DNA from: an uncultured Pelagibacteraceae bacterium
Lineage (GTDB): Bacteria; Pseudomonadota; Alphaproteobacteria; Pelagibacterales; Pelagibacteraceae
Length of the DNA: 64,000 nt
Assembly (NCBI GenBank): GCA_902598655.1
Contig: CACKCQ010000001.1
Coordinates: 124,001 to 188,000, forward strand
Reading direction: 5' to 3'
The notes beneath the pieces were generated by a model, which made no database searches, had not been told where the DNA came from, and saw only the letters and a list, made by a program, of their open reading frames with translations. The position numbers were made by a program, and so were the translations under genes. This document shows, piece by piece, positions 1 to 9,317 of the stretch (its first letter is position 1; each line of letters opens with the position of its first letter).

Positions 1-1
1 A

Positions 2-1258
2 GCTAAAAAAGTAAAAGATAGCGATGAAATTGCACAAGTTGGAACAATTTCAGCAAACGGTGATAAAGAAATTGGTGCAATGATTTCAAAAGCTATGCAA
101 AAAGTTGGTAATGAAGGAGTAATTACTGTTGAAGAAGCAAAAGGAATTGAAACAGAACTTGATGTAGTTGAAGGTATGCAATTCGATAGAGGTTATCTTT
201 CTCCTTATTTTATTACAAATGGTGATAAAATGACTACAGAGTTAGAAAATCCACTAATTCTTCTTCATGAGAAAAAATTAACAAATCTTCAACCGATGGT
301 TCCGTTGTTAGAGGCTGTTGTACAAGCGGGGAGACCATTAATGATAATCTCAGAAGATGTCGAAGGAGAGGCATTAGCAACGCTTGTTGTTAACAAACTT
401 AGAGGCGGTTTAAAAGTTGTTGCTGTTAAAGCACCTGGTTTTGGAGATAGAAGAAAAGCAATGTTAGAAGATATTGCAATTCTCACAGGTGGACAAGTTA
501 TCTCTGAGGATTTAGGAATTAAACTTGAAAATGTTAAACTCAACGATCTTGGATCTGCAAAACGTGTGAAAGTTGATAAGGAAAATAGTACAATTGTAAG
601 TGGAGCAGGTAAGAAATCTGATATTGAAGCAAGATGTGCTCAAATCAAAGCTCAAGTCGAAGAAACAACATCAGACTATGATAGAGAAAAACTACAAGAG
701 AGACTTGCTAAACTAGCAGGCGGTGTAGCTGTAATCAAAGTTGGTGGTGCTACAGAAGTTGAGGTTAAAGAAAGAAAAGATAGAGTTGAGGATGCATTAA
801 ACGCTACAAGAGCAGCAGTTGAAGAAGGTATTGTTGTTGGTGGTGGATGTGCATTGCTTTATGCTTCAAAAGAACTTGATAGTCTAAAAGTAAAAGGTGA
901 TGATCAAAAAGCGGGTGTAGAAATTGTCAAAAGCGCTTTACAAGCACCTATTAGACAAATCACAACAAATGCAGGTGTTGATGGATCAGTAGTTGTTGGT
1001 AAATTATTAGAAACCAACAAGCCTAGCAATGGTTACGATGCACAATCAGAGCAATATGTTGATATGTTTAAAGAAGGTATTATTGATCCAGTTAAAGTTG
1101 TAAGAACAGCGCTTCAAGATGCTGCTTCTATATCTGGATTGTTAGTAACAACTGAAGCCATGATAGCAGATAAACCAGATGAAAAAGACGCTGGTGCGGC
1201 TGGTATGCCTCCTGGAGGAATGGGTGGTATGGGTGGTATGGGTGGAATGGGAATGTAA
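2..1258 (+). CDS. groEL: Chaperonin GroEL (Hsp60), 5' end outside window
   Basis: This is the C-terminal three quarters of GroEL, the ATP-driven cytosolic folding chamber that works with GroES. The frame is open from base 2 and is cut by the window edge; the first in-window ATG (80) is internal. About 418 residues are visible. Visible family marks are the [20 protein letters not shown] segment, the [20 protein letters not shown] stretch and the Gly-Met-rich tail ([14 protein letters not shown]) typical of group I chaperonins. A strong hairpin terminator follows 27 bases after the stop, so groEL ends its operon. groES presumably lies upstream, out of view. Identification is certain; the missing N-terminus prevents any statement about its promoter. 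Confidence 0.98.
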   Translation, partial: AKKVKDSDEIAQVGTISANGDKEIGAMISKAMQKVGNEGVITVEEAKGIETELDVVEGMQFDRGYLSPYFITNGDKMTTELENPLILLHEKKLTNLQPMVPLLEAVVQAGRPLMIISEDVEGEALATLVVNKLRGGLKVVAVKAPGFGDRRKAMLEDIAILTGGQVISEDLGIKLENVKLNDLGSAKRVKVDKENSTIVSGAGKKSDIEARCAQIKAQVEETTSDYDREKLQERLAKLAGGVAVIKVGGATEVEVKERKDRVEDALNATRAAVEEGIVVGGGCALLYASKELDSLKVKGDDQKAGVEIVKSALQAPIRQITTNAGVDGSVVVGKLLETNKPSNGYDAQSEQYVDMFKEGIIDPVKVVRTALQDAASISGLLVTTEAMIADKPDEKDAGAAGMPPGGMGGMGGMGGMGM

Positions 1259-1284
1259 TCCCAATTTTACTCAAAAAAAAATTC

Positions 1285-1316
1285 AAAAAGGGCAGTTTTT
1301 ACTGCCCTTTTTTTTT
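1285..1316 (+). terminator. Rho-independent terminator of groEL
   Basis: A 12-bp inverted repeat, with core AGGGCAGT/ACTGCCCT (1289-1296 with 1301-1308) and flanking A/T pairs, has a 4-base T loop (1297-1300) and runs into an unbroken T tract to 1316. It lies 27 bases past the groEL stop and 41 bases before typA, so it separates the two transcripts. Confidence 0.93.
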
Positions 1317-1356
1317 GAATTGAAAAAAAATATTTTGAATATATAAGAACGCGCAA

Positions 1357-3183
1357 ATGACAACATCAATACGTAACATCACCATTATTGCTCATGTTGA
1401 CCATGGCAAGACTACTTTGATTGATAACTTAATGAAACAGAGTGGTTCTTTTAGAGAAAATGAAGTTGTTGATGAAAGACTGATGGACTCTGGCGAACTT
1501 GAAAAGGAAAGAGGTATTACAATTCTTGCCAAACCAGCTTCAATAAATTGGAAAGATTCTAGAATTAATATTATTGATACACCTGGACACAGGGATTTTG
1601 CTGCAGAAGTTGAAAGAGTTCTTAGTATGGCTGATGGTGCATTATTGTTAATAGATTCAGCCGAAGGGGTAATGCCTCAAACTAAATTTGTATTAGCTAA
1701 AGCACTTAAACAAGGACTTAAACCAATCGTAGTTATTAATAAATTAGACAAAGCTGACCAAAGAGCCGATGAAGTTTTAAATGAGACTTTTGACTTATTT
1801 GTAAGCTTAGATGCCAACGAAGAGCAATTAGACTTTCCAGTTATTTACGCAAGTGGAAGATCTGGCTGGGCATCTAACGAAATAGATGGCCCAAGAGAGA
1901 ACTTAAATCCATTATTAGATTTAGTAATAGATCATGTAAAGCCAGCAGAATTTGACAAGTCCAAGCCTTTTGCAATGCTTTCGACTCTTTTATATGCAGA
2001 TAGTTTTCTAGGTAGAAGTTTAGTTGGTAGAATTTCACAAGGTACTGCAAAAGCAAATCAACAAATCAAGGCAATTAATCTTGATGGAGAAAAAGTTGAT
2101 GAGGGTAGATTAACAAAAATATTTAGATATGAGGGGACAAAAAAAGTACCAATAGAAGTTGGCGAAGCTGGAGATATTGTAGTTATCGCTGGATTAGAAA
2201 AAGCAAATGTTGCTGATACAATATGTGATACTGAGGTAGATATACCAATTCAAGCAACCCCGATTGATCCTCCAACGATGTCAATTAAAATAACAGTAAA
2301 TAGTTCTCCTTTAGCTGGAACTGAGGGTAAAAAACTTACAAGTACTCAAATTAGAGAGAGATTAGTTCAAGAAGCTCAAAATAATGTCGGGATTTCATTT
2401 TCAGAAAATGAAAATAAAGATTCATTTGAAATAAGCGGAAGAGGCGAATTAATGTTAGAAATATTATTAACGCAAATGAGACGTGAGGGATTTGAAATGA
2501 CAGTAAGCCCTCCAAGAGTTTTATTTCAAAAAAATGAAAATGGTGAAAAATTAGAACCTATTGAAGAAATTACTATAGATCTTGACGAAGAATTTTCTTC
2601 AAAAGTTATAGACTCAATGAATAAAAGAAAAGGAAAGTTAATAGATCTTAAAGATACTGGAAAAAATAAAAAACGATTAATCTTTCATGCACCAACTAGA
2701 GGTTTAATGGGATATACTAGTAGATTTCTTACTCTAACTAAAGGAACAGGAGTAATAAACAGAATATTCCATTCATATGGAAAATTTGAGGGAGATATGG
2801 AAGGTAGAAGAAATGGTGCATTAATCTCTATGGAACAAGGAAAAGCAGTAGCATTTGCAATTTATAATCTACAGGCAAGAGGAGAAATGTTTGTTACTCA
2901 TAACGATCCAGTTTATTCTGGTATGATTGTAGGATTGTCACCTAAACCTGGTGATATGATTATAAATGTCATGAAAGGTAAAAAACTTACAAATATGAGG
3001 ACACAAGGAACAGATGAAAATGTTGTTTTAACTCCTGTAAGAAAGATGTCTATTGCTGAACAATTGAGCATGTTAAATTCTGATGAAGCGCTAGAAATTA
3101 CGCCAAATTCATGCAGATTAAGGAAAGCTGTGCTAGATCCACACGAGAGAAAAAAGCTATCTAAATTATCAGAAGCTTCTTAA
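1357..3183 (+). CDS. typA: Ribosome-associated GTPase TypA/BipA
   Basis: A translational GTPase of 608 residues, the usual length of TypA/BipA, which binds 70S ribosomes and assists 50S assembly and stress adaptation. The G1 loop AHVDHGKTT is at about residues 12-20, G3 is DTPGH near 74-78 and G4 is NKLDK near 128-132. These are followed by the EF-G-like domains II, III and V and the BipA-specific C-terminal domain (AFAIYNLQARGEMFVTHNDP region). The ATG at 1357 is the first in frame and matches the family N-terminus (MTTSIRNITIIAHVDHG). The gene stands alone between the groEL terminator and a convergent gene starting 8 bases after its stop. Confidence 0.97.
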   Translation: MTTSIRNITIIAHVDHGKTTLIDNLMKQSGSFRENEVVDERLMDSGELEKERGITILAKPASINWKDSRINIIDTPGHRDFAAEVERVLSMADGALLLIDSAEGVMPQTKFVLAKALKQGLKPIVVINKLDKADQRADEVLNETFDLFVSLDANEEQLDFPVIYASGRSGWASNEIDGPRENLNPLLDLVIDHVKPAEFDKSKPFAMLSTLLYADSFLGRSLVGRISQGTAKANQQIKAINLDGEKVDEGRLTKIFRYEGTKKVPIEVGEAGDIVVIAGLEKANVADTICDTEVDIPIQATPIDPPTMSIKITVNSSPLAGTEGKKLTSTQIRERLVQEAQNNVGISFSENENKDSFEISGRGELMLEILLTQMRREGFEMTVSPPRVLFQKNENGEKLEPIEEITIDLDEEFSSKVIDSMNKRKGKLIDLKDTGKNKKRLIFHAPTRGLMGYTSRFLTLTKGTGVINRIFHSYGKFEGDMEGRRNGALISMEQGKAVAFAIYNLQARGEMFVTHNDPVYSGMIVGLSPKPGDMIINVMKGKKLTNMRTQGTDENVVLTPVRKMSIAEQLSMLNSDEALEITPNSCRLRKAVLDPHERKKLSKLSEAS

Positions 3184-3190
3184 AAAATTA

Positions 3191-3646
3191 TTATTCAGAT
3201 TTATTTTTAGTAAAAGGCAGCCATTTTTCAAATGCTGATTTACTAGGTCCGTCATATGGAATTGAGTAAGAGTTTGTTTTTGTCAATACTTCAATACCTT
3301 TAGAGAAAACAAAAATAAAAACTATAACAAAAACAATTGTCATGATTTTAAATGGATCAAAGTTTTTTGTCTTAAAAACACTAACAGCTTTTGCTTCAGC
3401 TCTATGAAATTGTTTAAACGTATAATAAACAGCAAATATTAAACCTATATGAGCAACATAGGTCCCTGCCCAGCCAAATGCAAAAGTGGCATATGAAAAT
3501 ACATATAAACTAAATACTGTTGTCCATATAAAACTTAAAACTAATAATATTTGGAGTCTCACAGTTTTGGGAAGTGCTCTTAAATCATTTTTACTATCGT
3601 CAAATAGTATATTCGCCGATTCTTTCATCCAATTTTTTATAGACAT
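3191..3646 (-). CDS. Hypothetical membrane protein, three to four TM segments
   Basis: I do not recognise a named family. The 151-residue protein has a polar N-terminus (about 1-28), then hydrophobic stretches near 31-53, 59-79 and 100-117, and a short charged tail ending KNKSE. It contains no cysteine pair or catalytic motif that I can see. It converges on typA with a 7-base gap and lies 60 bases downstream of another minus-strand membrane gene (3707-4354), so the two may be co-transcribed. It is most likely an inner-membrane protein of unknown role. Confidence 0.75.
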   Translation of the reverse strand: MSIKNWMKESANILFDDSKNDLRALPKTVRLQILLVLSFIWTTVFSLYVFSYATFAFGWAGTYVAHIGLIFAVYYTFKQFHRAEAKAVSVFKTKNFDPFKIMTIVFVIVFIFVFSKGIEVLTKTNSYSIPYDGPSKSAFEKWLPFTKNKSE

Positions 3647-3706
3647 AATTTATATTTACAATTTTTATTCAATATTAACAATCGACTAATTGTCCATCAA
3701 AAACAT

Positions 3707-4354
3707 TTACTTTGTAACTTTATCCACAATATAAATTCCTAAAGCTACAGCAGGGCCTATCCCAAATGCAAATATTATAGTGCCCAAACCAACAGTTCCT
3801 CCCAAATACCAACCAGATATAACAGCCGAAATTTCTAAAGTAGCTCGAATTAAAGCAATAGGAAGTTGAGTTTTTTTTGTTAGACCTGTCATCAATCCAT
3901 CTCTAGGACCAGGACCTAAATTTGCAATTAAGTATATGCCACTTCCTAGACCGACAAGCAAAACAGAAAATACAGCAAGAATATATTTTGAAAATGTAGT
4001 CAAAGGGGGATCAAAAAGAAAAAGGGTCAGATCGATTATAGCTGCTATAATTAAAATATTTAGAATTGTACCAATTCCTGGTTTTTGTTTAAGTGGAAAC
4101 CAAAACCCTAAAACAATAATACTTATTATGAATGTAGATAATCCAATCGAAATATTTAATATGTTTGATAACCCTTCTGCAAGAACAGACCATGGGGAAT
4201 TACCAGTAGTAGAAACTAGTAAAAGACCCTCTCCTAACCCAAACAAAGATAAACCAATACATAAAAGTAAAAAAGTTGTAAATTTAGGTTTTAAATTTAA
4301 AGGTTTTTCTGAGCTCCAAGATTTTGAGGGTATATTTTTAATGGTTAAAAACAT
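3707..4354 (-). CDS. YczE/YitT-like integral membrane protein
   Basis: A 215-residue, very hydrophobic protein with five or six predicted TM segments. The N-terminal region GLGEGLLLVSTTGNSPWSVL and the internal GPGPRDGLMTGL segment resemble YczE-type (DUF6198/DUF161-related) membrane proteins, whose substrate is not established. The ATG at 4352-4354 opens the frame. Divergent from the secreted-protein gene at 4433 with a 78-base AT-rich gap that must carry both promoters. A transport or export role is plausible by family resemblance only. Confidence 0.75.
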   Translation of the reverse strand: MFLTIKNIPSKSWSSEKPLNLKPKFTTFLLLCIGLSLFGLGEGLLLVSTTGNSPWSVLAEGLSNILNISIGLSTFIISIIVLGFWFPLKQKPGIGTILNILIIAAIIDLTLFLFDPPLTTFSKYILAVFSVLLVGLGSGIYLIANLGPGPRDGLMTGLTKKTQLPIALIRATLEISAVISGWYLGGTVGLGTIIFAFGIGPAVALGIYIVDKVTK

Positions 4355-4432
4355 AATTCTTTAGACTATTTATCTTTTAAACATAAAAATTCTATATAAA
4401 GTTCTAACAAGTTAATTAAAAAATATGAAATA

Positions 4433-5110
4433 ATGAGAAAATTCTTACTAATTTTATTGGTTTTGTCTTCTCTCTTTTTGCAGGCACATACTGATCATTA
4501 TAAAAATTATTCAAACATAGAAATGGAAATTTTTAAAGATGATGAAAAAATTGGAGAAAGTATTTTCACATTTAAAAAAGAAGAAAATAAATTTATTGTA
4601 AAAAATACAACCAATTTTGAAGTGAAATTATTGGGTGTTACAGTATTCTCTATAAATAGTAGAGGAACTGAAGAATACATTGGAGATCAATTAATTTCAT
4701 TTAACTCAGAAACATTTCAAAATAATAAGAGAAAATACGTAAATTTAATTTTTGACGAAAAAAAAGAGAAGTTTATAATTGATGGATCATCATATAAGGG
4801 TGAAGCGGATAAAGAAAATATAATCGGTAACTGGTGGAATCATAGAATTTTGCAAACCGAGACACAAATAAGTCCATTATCTGGAAGTGTAAAAAAACAA
4901 AACATAGAATTTTTAGGAAAAGAAAAAATTAAACTTTATAATAAAGAGTATGATGTAGAACATTTTAGACTATTTTCTACTGACCCGAATCTACCAGATG
5001 ATAAAAAATTAAATTTTGAAATATGGTACGATAAGAAAAAAGCATTGATTATAAAAGTAGCTTATAAGAGATTGGGTCTATGGGAATATAGACTAAAAAA
5101 AATTAAATAA
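4433..5110 (+). CDS. Secreted DUF6134-like protein
   Basis: A 225-residue protein with a clear Sec signal peptide (MRKFLLILLVLSSLFLQAHT, probable cleavage near residue 18-20). The mature part alternates strand-forming stretches and contains conserved-looking features of the DUF6134 family: an early EIFKDDEKIG strand pair, a central NWWNHRIL motif around residues 142-149 and a C-terminal FEIWYDKKKALIIK strand. It is likely a periplasmic beta-rich protein, possibly ligand or lipid binding, but no function is known to me. Its stop abuts the convergent pmbA stop (5111). Confidence 0.7.
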   Translation: MRKFLLILLVLSSLFLQAHTDHYKNYSNIEMEIFKDDEKIGESIFTFKKEENKFIVKNTTNFEVKLLGVTVFSINSRGTEEYIGDQLISFNSETFQNNKRKYVNLIFDEKKEKFIIDGSSYKGEADKENIIGNWWNHRILQTETQISPLSGSVKKQNIEFLGKEKIKLYNKEYDVEHFRLFSTDPNLPDDKKLNFEIWYDKKKALIIKVAYKRLGLWEYRLKKIK

Positions 5111-6427
5111 TTATTTTCCTGCTACTGTCATTTGATTAATCAACAAAGTAGGAGCATTTGTTGAGTACTTCATCTCTAAATCATTTGCCAAAGTAATATT
5201 CTTAAACATTTCCTTAAAATTCCCAGCTATAGTTATTTCACTTACTGGGTAAGTCAATTCTCCATCCTCAACCATGAATCCTGAAGCTCCAACTGAGTAA
5301 TCTCCAGTAATGATATTTCCTCCATGACCTATAGTCTCTGTTATGTATAGAAATTTTTTTTCTGAATTTAGCAAATCCTTAAAACTTAAAGTACCGTTTT
5401 CAAAGTATAAGTTTGTTGTTCCTCCAGATCTACCATTAGATTTTAAATTTAATTTTTTACCATAATAAGTATCAATTAAATAATTTTTTAAAATACCATT
5501 CTCAACTAGTTTCAAAGAATTGGTTTCAACACCTTCGCTATCAAAGTTTTGGGAGCCTAATCCTTTTTCAATTTTTGGATCGTCGATGATATTAATTGAA
5601 TTTGGAAAAACTTCAGAATTGATTTGATCTTTTAAAAAAGAAGTTCCTCTTGCAATAGCACTCGCACTAATTGCACTTGCTAGTGTGCTTAATATTCCTT
5701 TGGAAATTCTTTTATCGAATATAACGCCAATTTTTTCACTCTTAATTTTTTTTGGTTCTAACTTTTTTATTGCTTTGTCGGCAGCTATTTTTCCAATTTC
5801 TTCTGGTTTCATCATATCTTGCAAGAATCTTGAGCTACCAAACTCATAATCTCTTTCCATTGCACCATTAATTTTTGATACAGCTACACATGAAGATGAA
5901 AAATTTGAGGTTTTGTATCCACTTAAAAAACCATTACTGTTTGCGAGTATAAAATTATTTTTATTTTCGGTAAAACCAGCTTCAGTATTAACTATTTTTT
6001 CGTCCGTAGATGCTGTCTCTTCAACTTTTTTTAAAAATTCAATCTTTTTATCATTTGAATAATGTGTTTCATCATAGAGATTAAGGTCTCTTATCTCTTT
6101 AGACATTAAATCTTTATCTGGTAACGAATTATTTTCATCTGATGGAGTGATTTTTGTAGCGTCAATACAACGTTCTATTAGTTTTTCTAAGTTTGATTTA
6201 GATAAATCTGATGAGTTAATGCTTGATTTTTTTTTCTCTATATAAGTAGTTAAATTAACTGCAAAACTATCTGCTCTATTTGACTCGTCTAATTTTTTGT
6301 TTCTAAAACTAACATTTTCTGAGACAGAGTGAATTACTTTTACACCAACATCTGTGGCTCCTAGTTTTTTAGAGTTTTCAATACAATAAGACGCTATATC
6401 TTTTAAAAATTCCTGATCCTTTATCAT
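5111..6427 (-). CDS. pmbA: TldE/PmbA, partner subunit of the TldD metalloprotease
   Basis: A 438-residue member of the U62/PmbA family. PmbA (TldE) forms a heterodimer with TldD that hydrolyses unfolded peptides and, in known systems, matures microcin B17 and degrades CcdA. PmbA lacks the HExxxH motif, and none is seen here. Family features include the C-terminal GHGGNIITGDYSVGASGFMV region and the SEITIAGNFKEM segment. It is the second gene of a two-gene operon, starting 5 bases after the tldD stop. No dedicated peptide substrate gene is visible next to it. Confidence 0.93.
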   Translation of the reverse strand: MIKDQEFLKDIASYCIENSKKLGATDVGVKVIHSVSENVSFRNKKLDESNRADSFAVNLTTYIEKKKSSINSSDLSKSNLEKLIERCIDATKITPSDENNSLPDKDLMSKEIRDLNLYDETHYSNDKKIEFLKKVEETASTDEKIVNTEAGFTENKNNFILANSNGFLSGYKTSNFSSSCVAVSKINGAMERDYEFGSSRFLQDMMKPEEIGKIAADKAIKKLEPKKIKSEKIGVIFDKRISKGILSTLASAISASAIARGTSFLKDQINSEVFPNSINIIDDPKIEKGLGSQNFDSEGVETNSLKLVENGILKNYLIDTYYGKKLNLKSNGRSGGTTNLYFENGTLSFKDLLNSEKKFLYITETIGHGGNIITGDYSVGASGFMVEDGELTYPVSEITIAGNFKEMFKNITLANDLEMKYSTNAPTLLINQMTVAGK

Positions 6428-6432
6428 TTATA

Positions 6433-7845
6433 TTAAAGTTTTGTCCCACCAACGGTCATCTTATTTATAAGAATTGATGGCTGGGCTACTCCTACTGGAA
6501 CACCTTGTCCAGCTTTCCCGCATGTCCCTATACCTGGATCTAATTTCATATCATTACCAACTAACGAAACTTCTTTTAAAATTGACGGTCCATCTCCAAT
6601 TAATGTAGCACCTTTGATTGGTGATCCAATTTTACCATTATTGATTTCGTATGCTTCTGTGCAATTAAATACAAATTTTCCTGAAGTTATGTCTACTTGT
6701 CCTCCCCCAAAACTTACAGCGAAAATACCTTTATCAACTGAACTTATCATTTCATCTTGCGAATATTTACCTGACAACATCATTGTATTTCTCATTCTTG
6801 GTAAAACCACATGTTTATAACTTTCTCTTCTTCCACTACCTGTTGACTTAGTTCCCATCAAACGAGCGTTTAAACGGTCTTGCATATAGTTTTTTAAAAT
6901 TCCATTTTCTATTAAAACTGTATTTTCAGTAGGCGTTCCTTCATCATCTATCGTTAAACTTCCTCTTCTTTGATGTAAGGTGCCGTCATCTACAATCGTA
7001 ACTCCTTCGCTAGCTACTTGCTGCCCCATTAAATTATGAAAAGCTGAAGTTTTTTTTCTATTAAAATCTCCCTCAAGACCATGTCCAATCGCTTCGTGAA
7101 TTAAAATTGCCGGCCATCCAGGACCTAAAACAACTTTCATTTCTCCTGCTGGAGCTGGTTTGCTCTCTAAATTGACATTGGCGATTCTAAAAGCTTCATC
7201 ACAAACATCTTTCCAGCTTCCTTCTTTTAGATAATCATCATAACTTTGTCTTCCTCCAACTCCATAAACACCTGTTTCTTTTTTTCCATCTTTCTCTAAT
7301 ACTACAGAAACGTTGAATCTGACTAATGGTCTATCATCTTTCAAAACTTGATTATCAGACCTAATAATTTCTATTGATTTATGTTCACCTAAAAAATTTG
7401 CAGTTACTTGATTTACAATTGAGCCTTTTGATCTTAAATAGTTATTAACACTGTTCAGTAAATCTATCTTTGAGTCGAAGGTCTTGCTTTCAATAGGATT
7501 AATGTTTTCGTAATATTTGCTATTAGTTTTAGGAATTTCATGATTATAGGTTCCTTTTTTTGACTTTAACGTATCTTTTAAATTCTCGCTTGATTTTCTT
7601 AATGATTCCTTTGAAATATCATTAGAATGAGAGTATGCAACAACTTCTCCTGTTACAGCTCTGAAACCATATCCTTGATCAGAGTTATAAGTTGAGCTCT
7701 TTATTTTATTATCATCTAAAACAATAGACTCTGATTTATAATTTTCTAAATATAATTCTCCGTCGTCACAATTTTTTAAGGTTTCGGTAACAATTGCTTC
7801 AGCTTGTGATGTATCTATATCTGTATCTTTGAAGAAATTTGACAT
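6433..7845 (-). CDS. tldD: TldD metalloprotease
   Basis: A 470-residue U62-family peptidase and the catalytic half of TldD/E. The zinc motif HEAIGH is at residues 250-255, followed by GLEGD, and C-terminal family motifs include the PRMRNTMM and CGKAGQG segments. The ATG at 7843-7845 gives the standard length. It is the first gene of the tldD-pmbA operon and diverges from the DCC-family gene at 7931 across 85 bases. The catalytic motif is intact, so the complex should be active. Its natural substrates in this organism are unknown. Confidence 0.95.
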   Translation of the reverse strand: MSNFFKDTDIDTSQAEAIVTETLKNCDDGELYLENYKSESIVLDDNKIKSSTYNSDQGYGFRAVTGEVVAYSHSNDISKESLRKSSENLKDTLKSKKGTYNHEIPKTNSKYYENINPIESKTFDSKIDLLNSVNNYLRSKGSIVNQVTANFLGEHKSIEIIRSDNQVLKDDRPLVRFNVSVVLEKDGKKETGVYGVGGRQSYDDYLKEGSWKDVCDEAFRIANVNLESKPAPAGEMKVVLGPGWPAILIHEAIGHGLEGDFNRKKTSAFHNLMGQQVASEGVTIVDDGTLHQRRGSLTIDDEGTPTENTVLIENGILKNYMQDRLNARLMGTKSTGSGRRESYKHVVLPRMRNTMMLSGKYSQDEMISSVDKGIFAVSFGGGQVDITSGKFVFNCTEAYEINNGKIGSPIKGATLIGDGPSILKEVSLVGNDMKLDPGIGTCGKAGQGVPVGVAQPSILINKMTVGGTKL

Positions 7846-7930
7846 TTGAAGAATGTAGTAGTGATTATTAATATATCAACTGCTTATTTGGCACATTTGT
7901 AAAAATAAAATATTCAAATATAGTTTGATT

Positions 7931-8275
7931 ATGAAGGTTTTTTTTAACAATTCATGCAAAATCTGCAGAGCAGAAATTAATATTTATAAAAAAGAAAAAA
8001 TAGAAAATTTGAATTGGATAGACATTACTAAAAATAAAAATGCTGAACTAGAAACAAAAAAAACTGATAAAGAGCTTCTAAGACGACTACATGTAGAACA
8101 AGATGGAAAAATCTATGTGGGTATTGATGCTTTTTTACTTATTTGGAAAAATATTCCAAAATACAAGTTTCTTTATAAATTTTTTAAACTCCCAGTCATT
8201 TACCAATTATTTTATGTCGGATATGAAATTGTAGCGTTCTTTTTGTATTTAAAAAATAGACACCAACTAAACTAA
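7931..8275 (+). CDS. DCC-family (DUF393) thiol-oxidoreductase-like protein
   Basis: A small protein of 114 residues from the ATG at 7931; a TTG two codons earlier is less likely. The N-terminus MKVFFNNSCKICRAEI carries the CxxC of the DCC/DUF393 family, although the usual leading Asp of that motif is replaced by Asn. A later segment (GIDAFLLIWKNIPKYKFLYK) and the hydrophobic C-terminus match the family. A thiol-disulfide role is assumed for the family but not proven. The stop overlaps the convergent stop of 8272-8565 by 4 bases. Confidence 0.8.
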   Translation: MKVFFNNSCKICRAEINIYKKEKIENLNWIDITKNKNAELETKKTDKELLRRLHVEQDGKIYVGIDAFLLIWKNIPKYKFLYKFFKLPVIYQLFYVGYEIVAFFLYLKNRHQLN

Positions 8276-8565
8276 TGTTGAATAGCGTATAAAATCTGGG
8301 TTACAAAAGATAAAAATATAAAAAAAGAGAAAAATAAAATAAAATACATAACTGTAACTGCTCTATTTCTCTTTCTTCTTAAAATAACAAATTTTTTATC
8401 ATCAAGAAAAGAAATGTCTCTATCACCTGGCACTGGATAATCATAACTCCATCTCCATAAAGATGAACCAAATCTTTTATCTAGCTTATTGTAATAATTT
8501 ACCCAGGCCAATGACCACATAAACATTAAAAATAAAAATGTTAAAGTTAAAAAAGTTGAGAACAT
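8272..8565 (-). CDS. Small hypothetical membrane protein, two TM segments
   Basis: A 97-residue protein with a TM helix at each end (about 3-23 and 70-92). The cytoplasmic- or periplasmic-facing middle is rich in aromatic and charged residues (SLWRWSYDYPVPGDRD, then KKFVILRRKRNR). I recognise no family. The ATG at 8563-8565 is 32 bases from the divergent J-domain gene at 8598, so the promoters are shared or overlapping. The gene looks real by size, its defined topology and its tight fit between neighbours. Confidence 0.65.
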   Translation of the reverse strand: MFSTFLTLTFLFLMFMWSLAWVNYYNKLDKRFGSSLWRWSYDYPVPGDRDISFLDDKKFVILRRKRNRAVTVMYFILFFSFFIFLSFVTQILYAIQH

Positions 8566-8597
8566 AAATATATTAAATTATATTAAATTTTTTTTAT

Positions 8598-9317
8598 ATG
8601 TCTATCTGGGGAAGTTTAATTGGTGGGATGATCGGTTTTTCTTTAGGAGGACCTTTTGGGATGCTATTAGGTTCCTTAATTGGTGGAAAAGTATCAAGAT
8701 CAAGATCGTCATTTAAATCTTTTGCGCAACCTCAACAAGTTTTTGCATTAGCTCTTATAGTTTTATCAGCTAAACTAAGTAAAGCAGACGGTCAGGTTAG
8801 TAGAGAGGAACTAATAGCGGTAAAAGATAAACTAAAAATTCCAGAACATGAATTAGATCAAGTTGGAAAAATTTTTAATAAAGCTAAAGAAGAAAGCACT
8901 GGTTACGAACCATATGCAAAACAAATAGCTCAGATCTATCAGGGAAATATAAATGTGTTGGAGGAAGTCATTAATATATTATTTTATATTGCAGAAGCTG
9001 ATGGAAATATAAGTGATCAAGAATTTAGGATGATACAACATGTTTCTCAACTATTTGGTCTTAGTGATGCCCAGTTCAATGGAATAGTTGAGGGTAGGAA
9101 ATCATCAGATAAACTCAATCCATATGTGGTATTAGAGAGCAAACCTGATGATAATCTTACAGATATTAGAAAAAGATATTTAAAATTAAGTAAAGAACAT
9201 CATCCTGACTTACTTCTAAGTAAAGGAGTTCCTCAAGAAGTTATTGAGGAAAGTAAAAAGAAAATGAGAGCTATTAATTCAGCCTGGGATCAAATTCAAA
9301 AGCTAAAAAGTAATTAA
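8598..9317 (+). CDS. TerB/J-domain protein of the DjlA type
   Basis: A 239-residue protein. A Gly-rich hydrophobic N-terminus (about 1-30, [20 protein letters not shown]) may insert in the membrane as in DjlA. Residues about 45-165 form a TerB-like helical domain ([13 protein letters not shown] and [13 protein letters not shown] repeats). The C-terminus (about 172-235) is a J domain with its HPD at EHHPDLLL. The order TM-TerB-J is that of DjlA co-chaperones, which stimulate DnaK at the membrane. The stop overlaps the convergent aceA stop by 4 bases. The J-domain call is firm; the client is unknown. Confidence 0.88.
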   Translation: MSIWGSLIGGMIGFSLGGPFGMLLGSLIGGKVSRSRSSFKSFAQPQQVFALALIVLSAKLSKADGQVSREELIAVKDKLKIPEHELDQVGKIFNKAKEESTGYEPYAKQIAQIYQGNINVLEEVINILFYIAEADGNISDQEFRMIQHVSQLFGLSDAQFNGIVEGRKSSDKLNPYVVLESKPDDNLTDIRKRYLKLSKEHHPDLLLSKGVPQEVIEESKKKMRAINSAWDQIQKLKSN

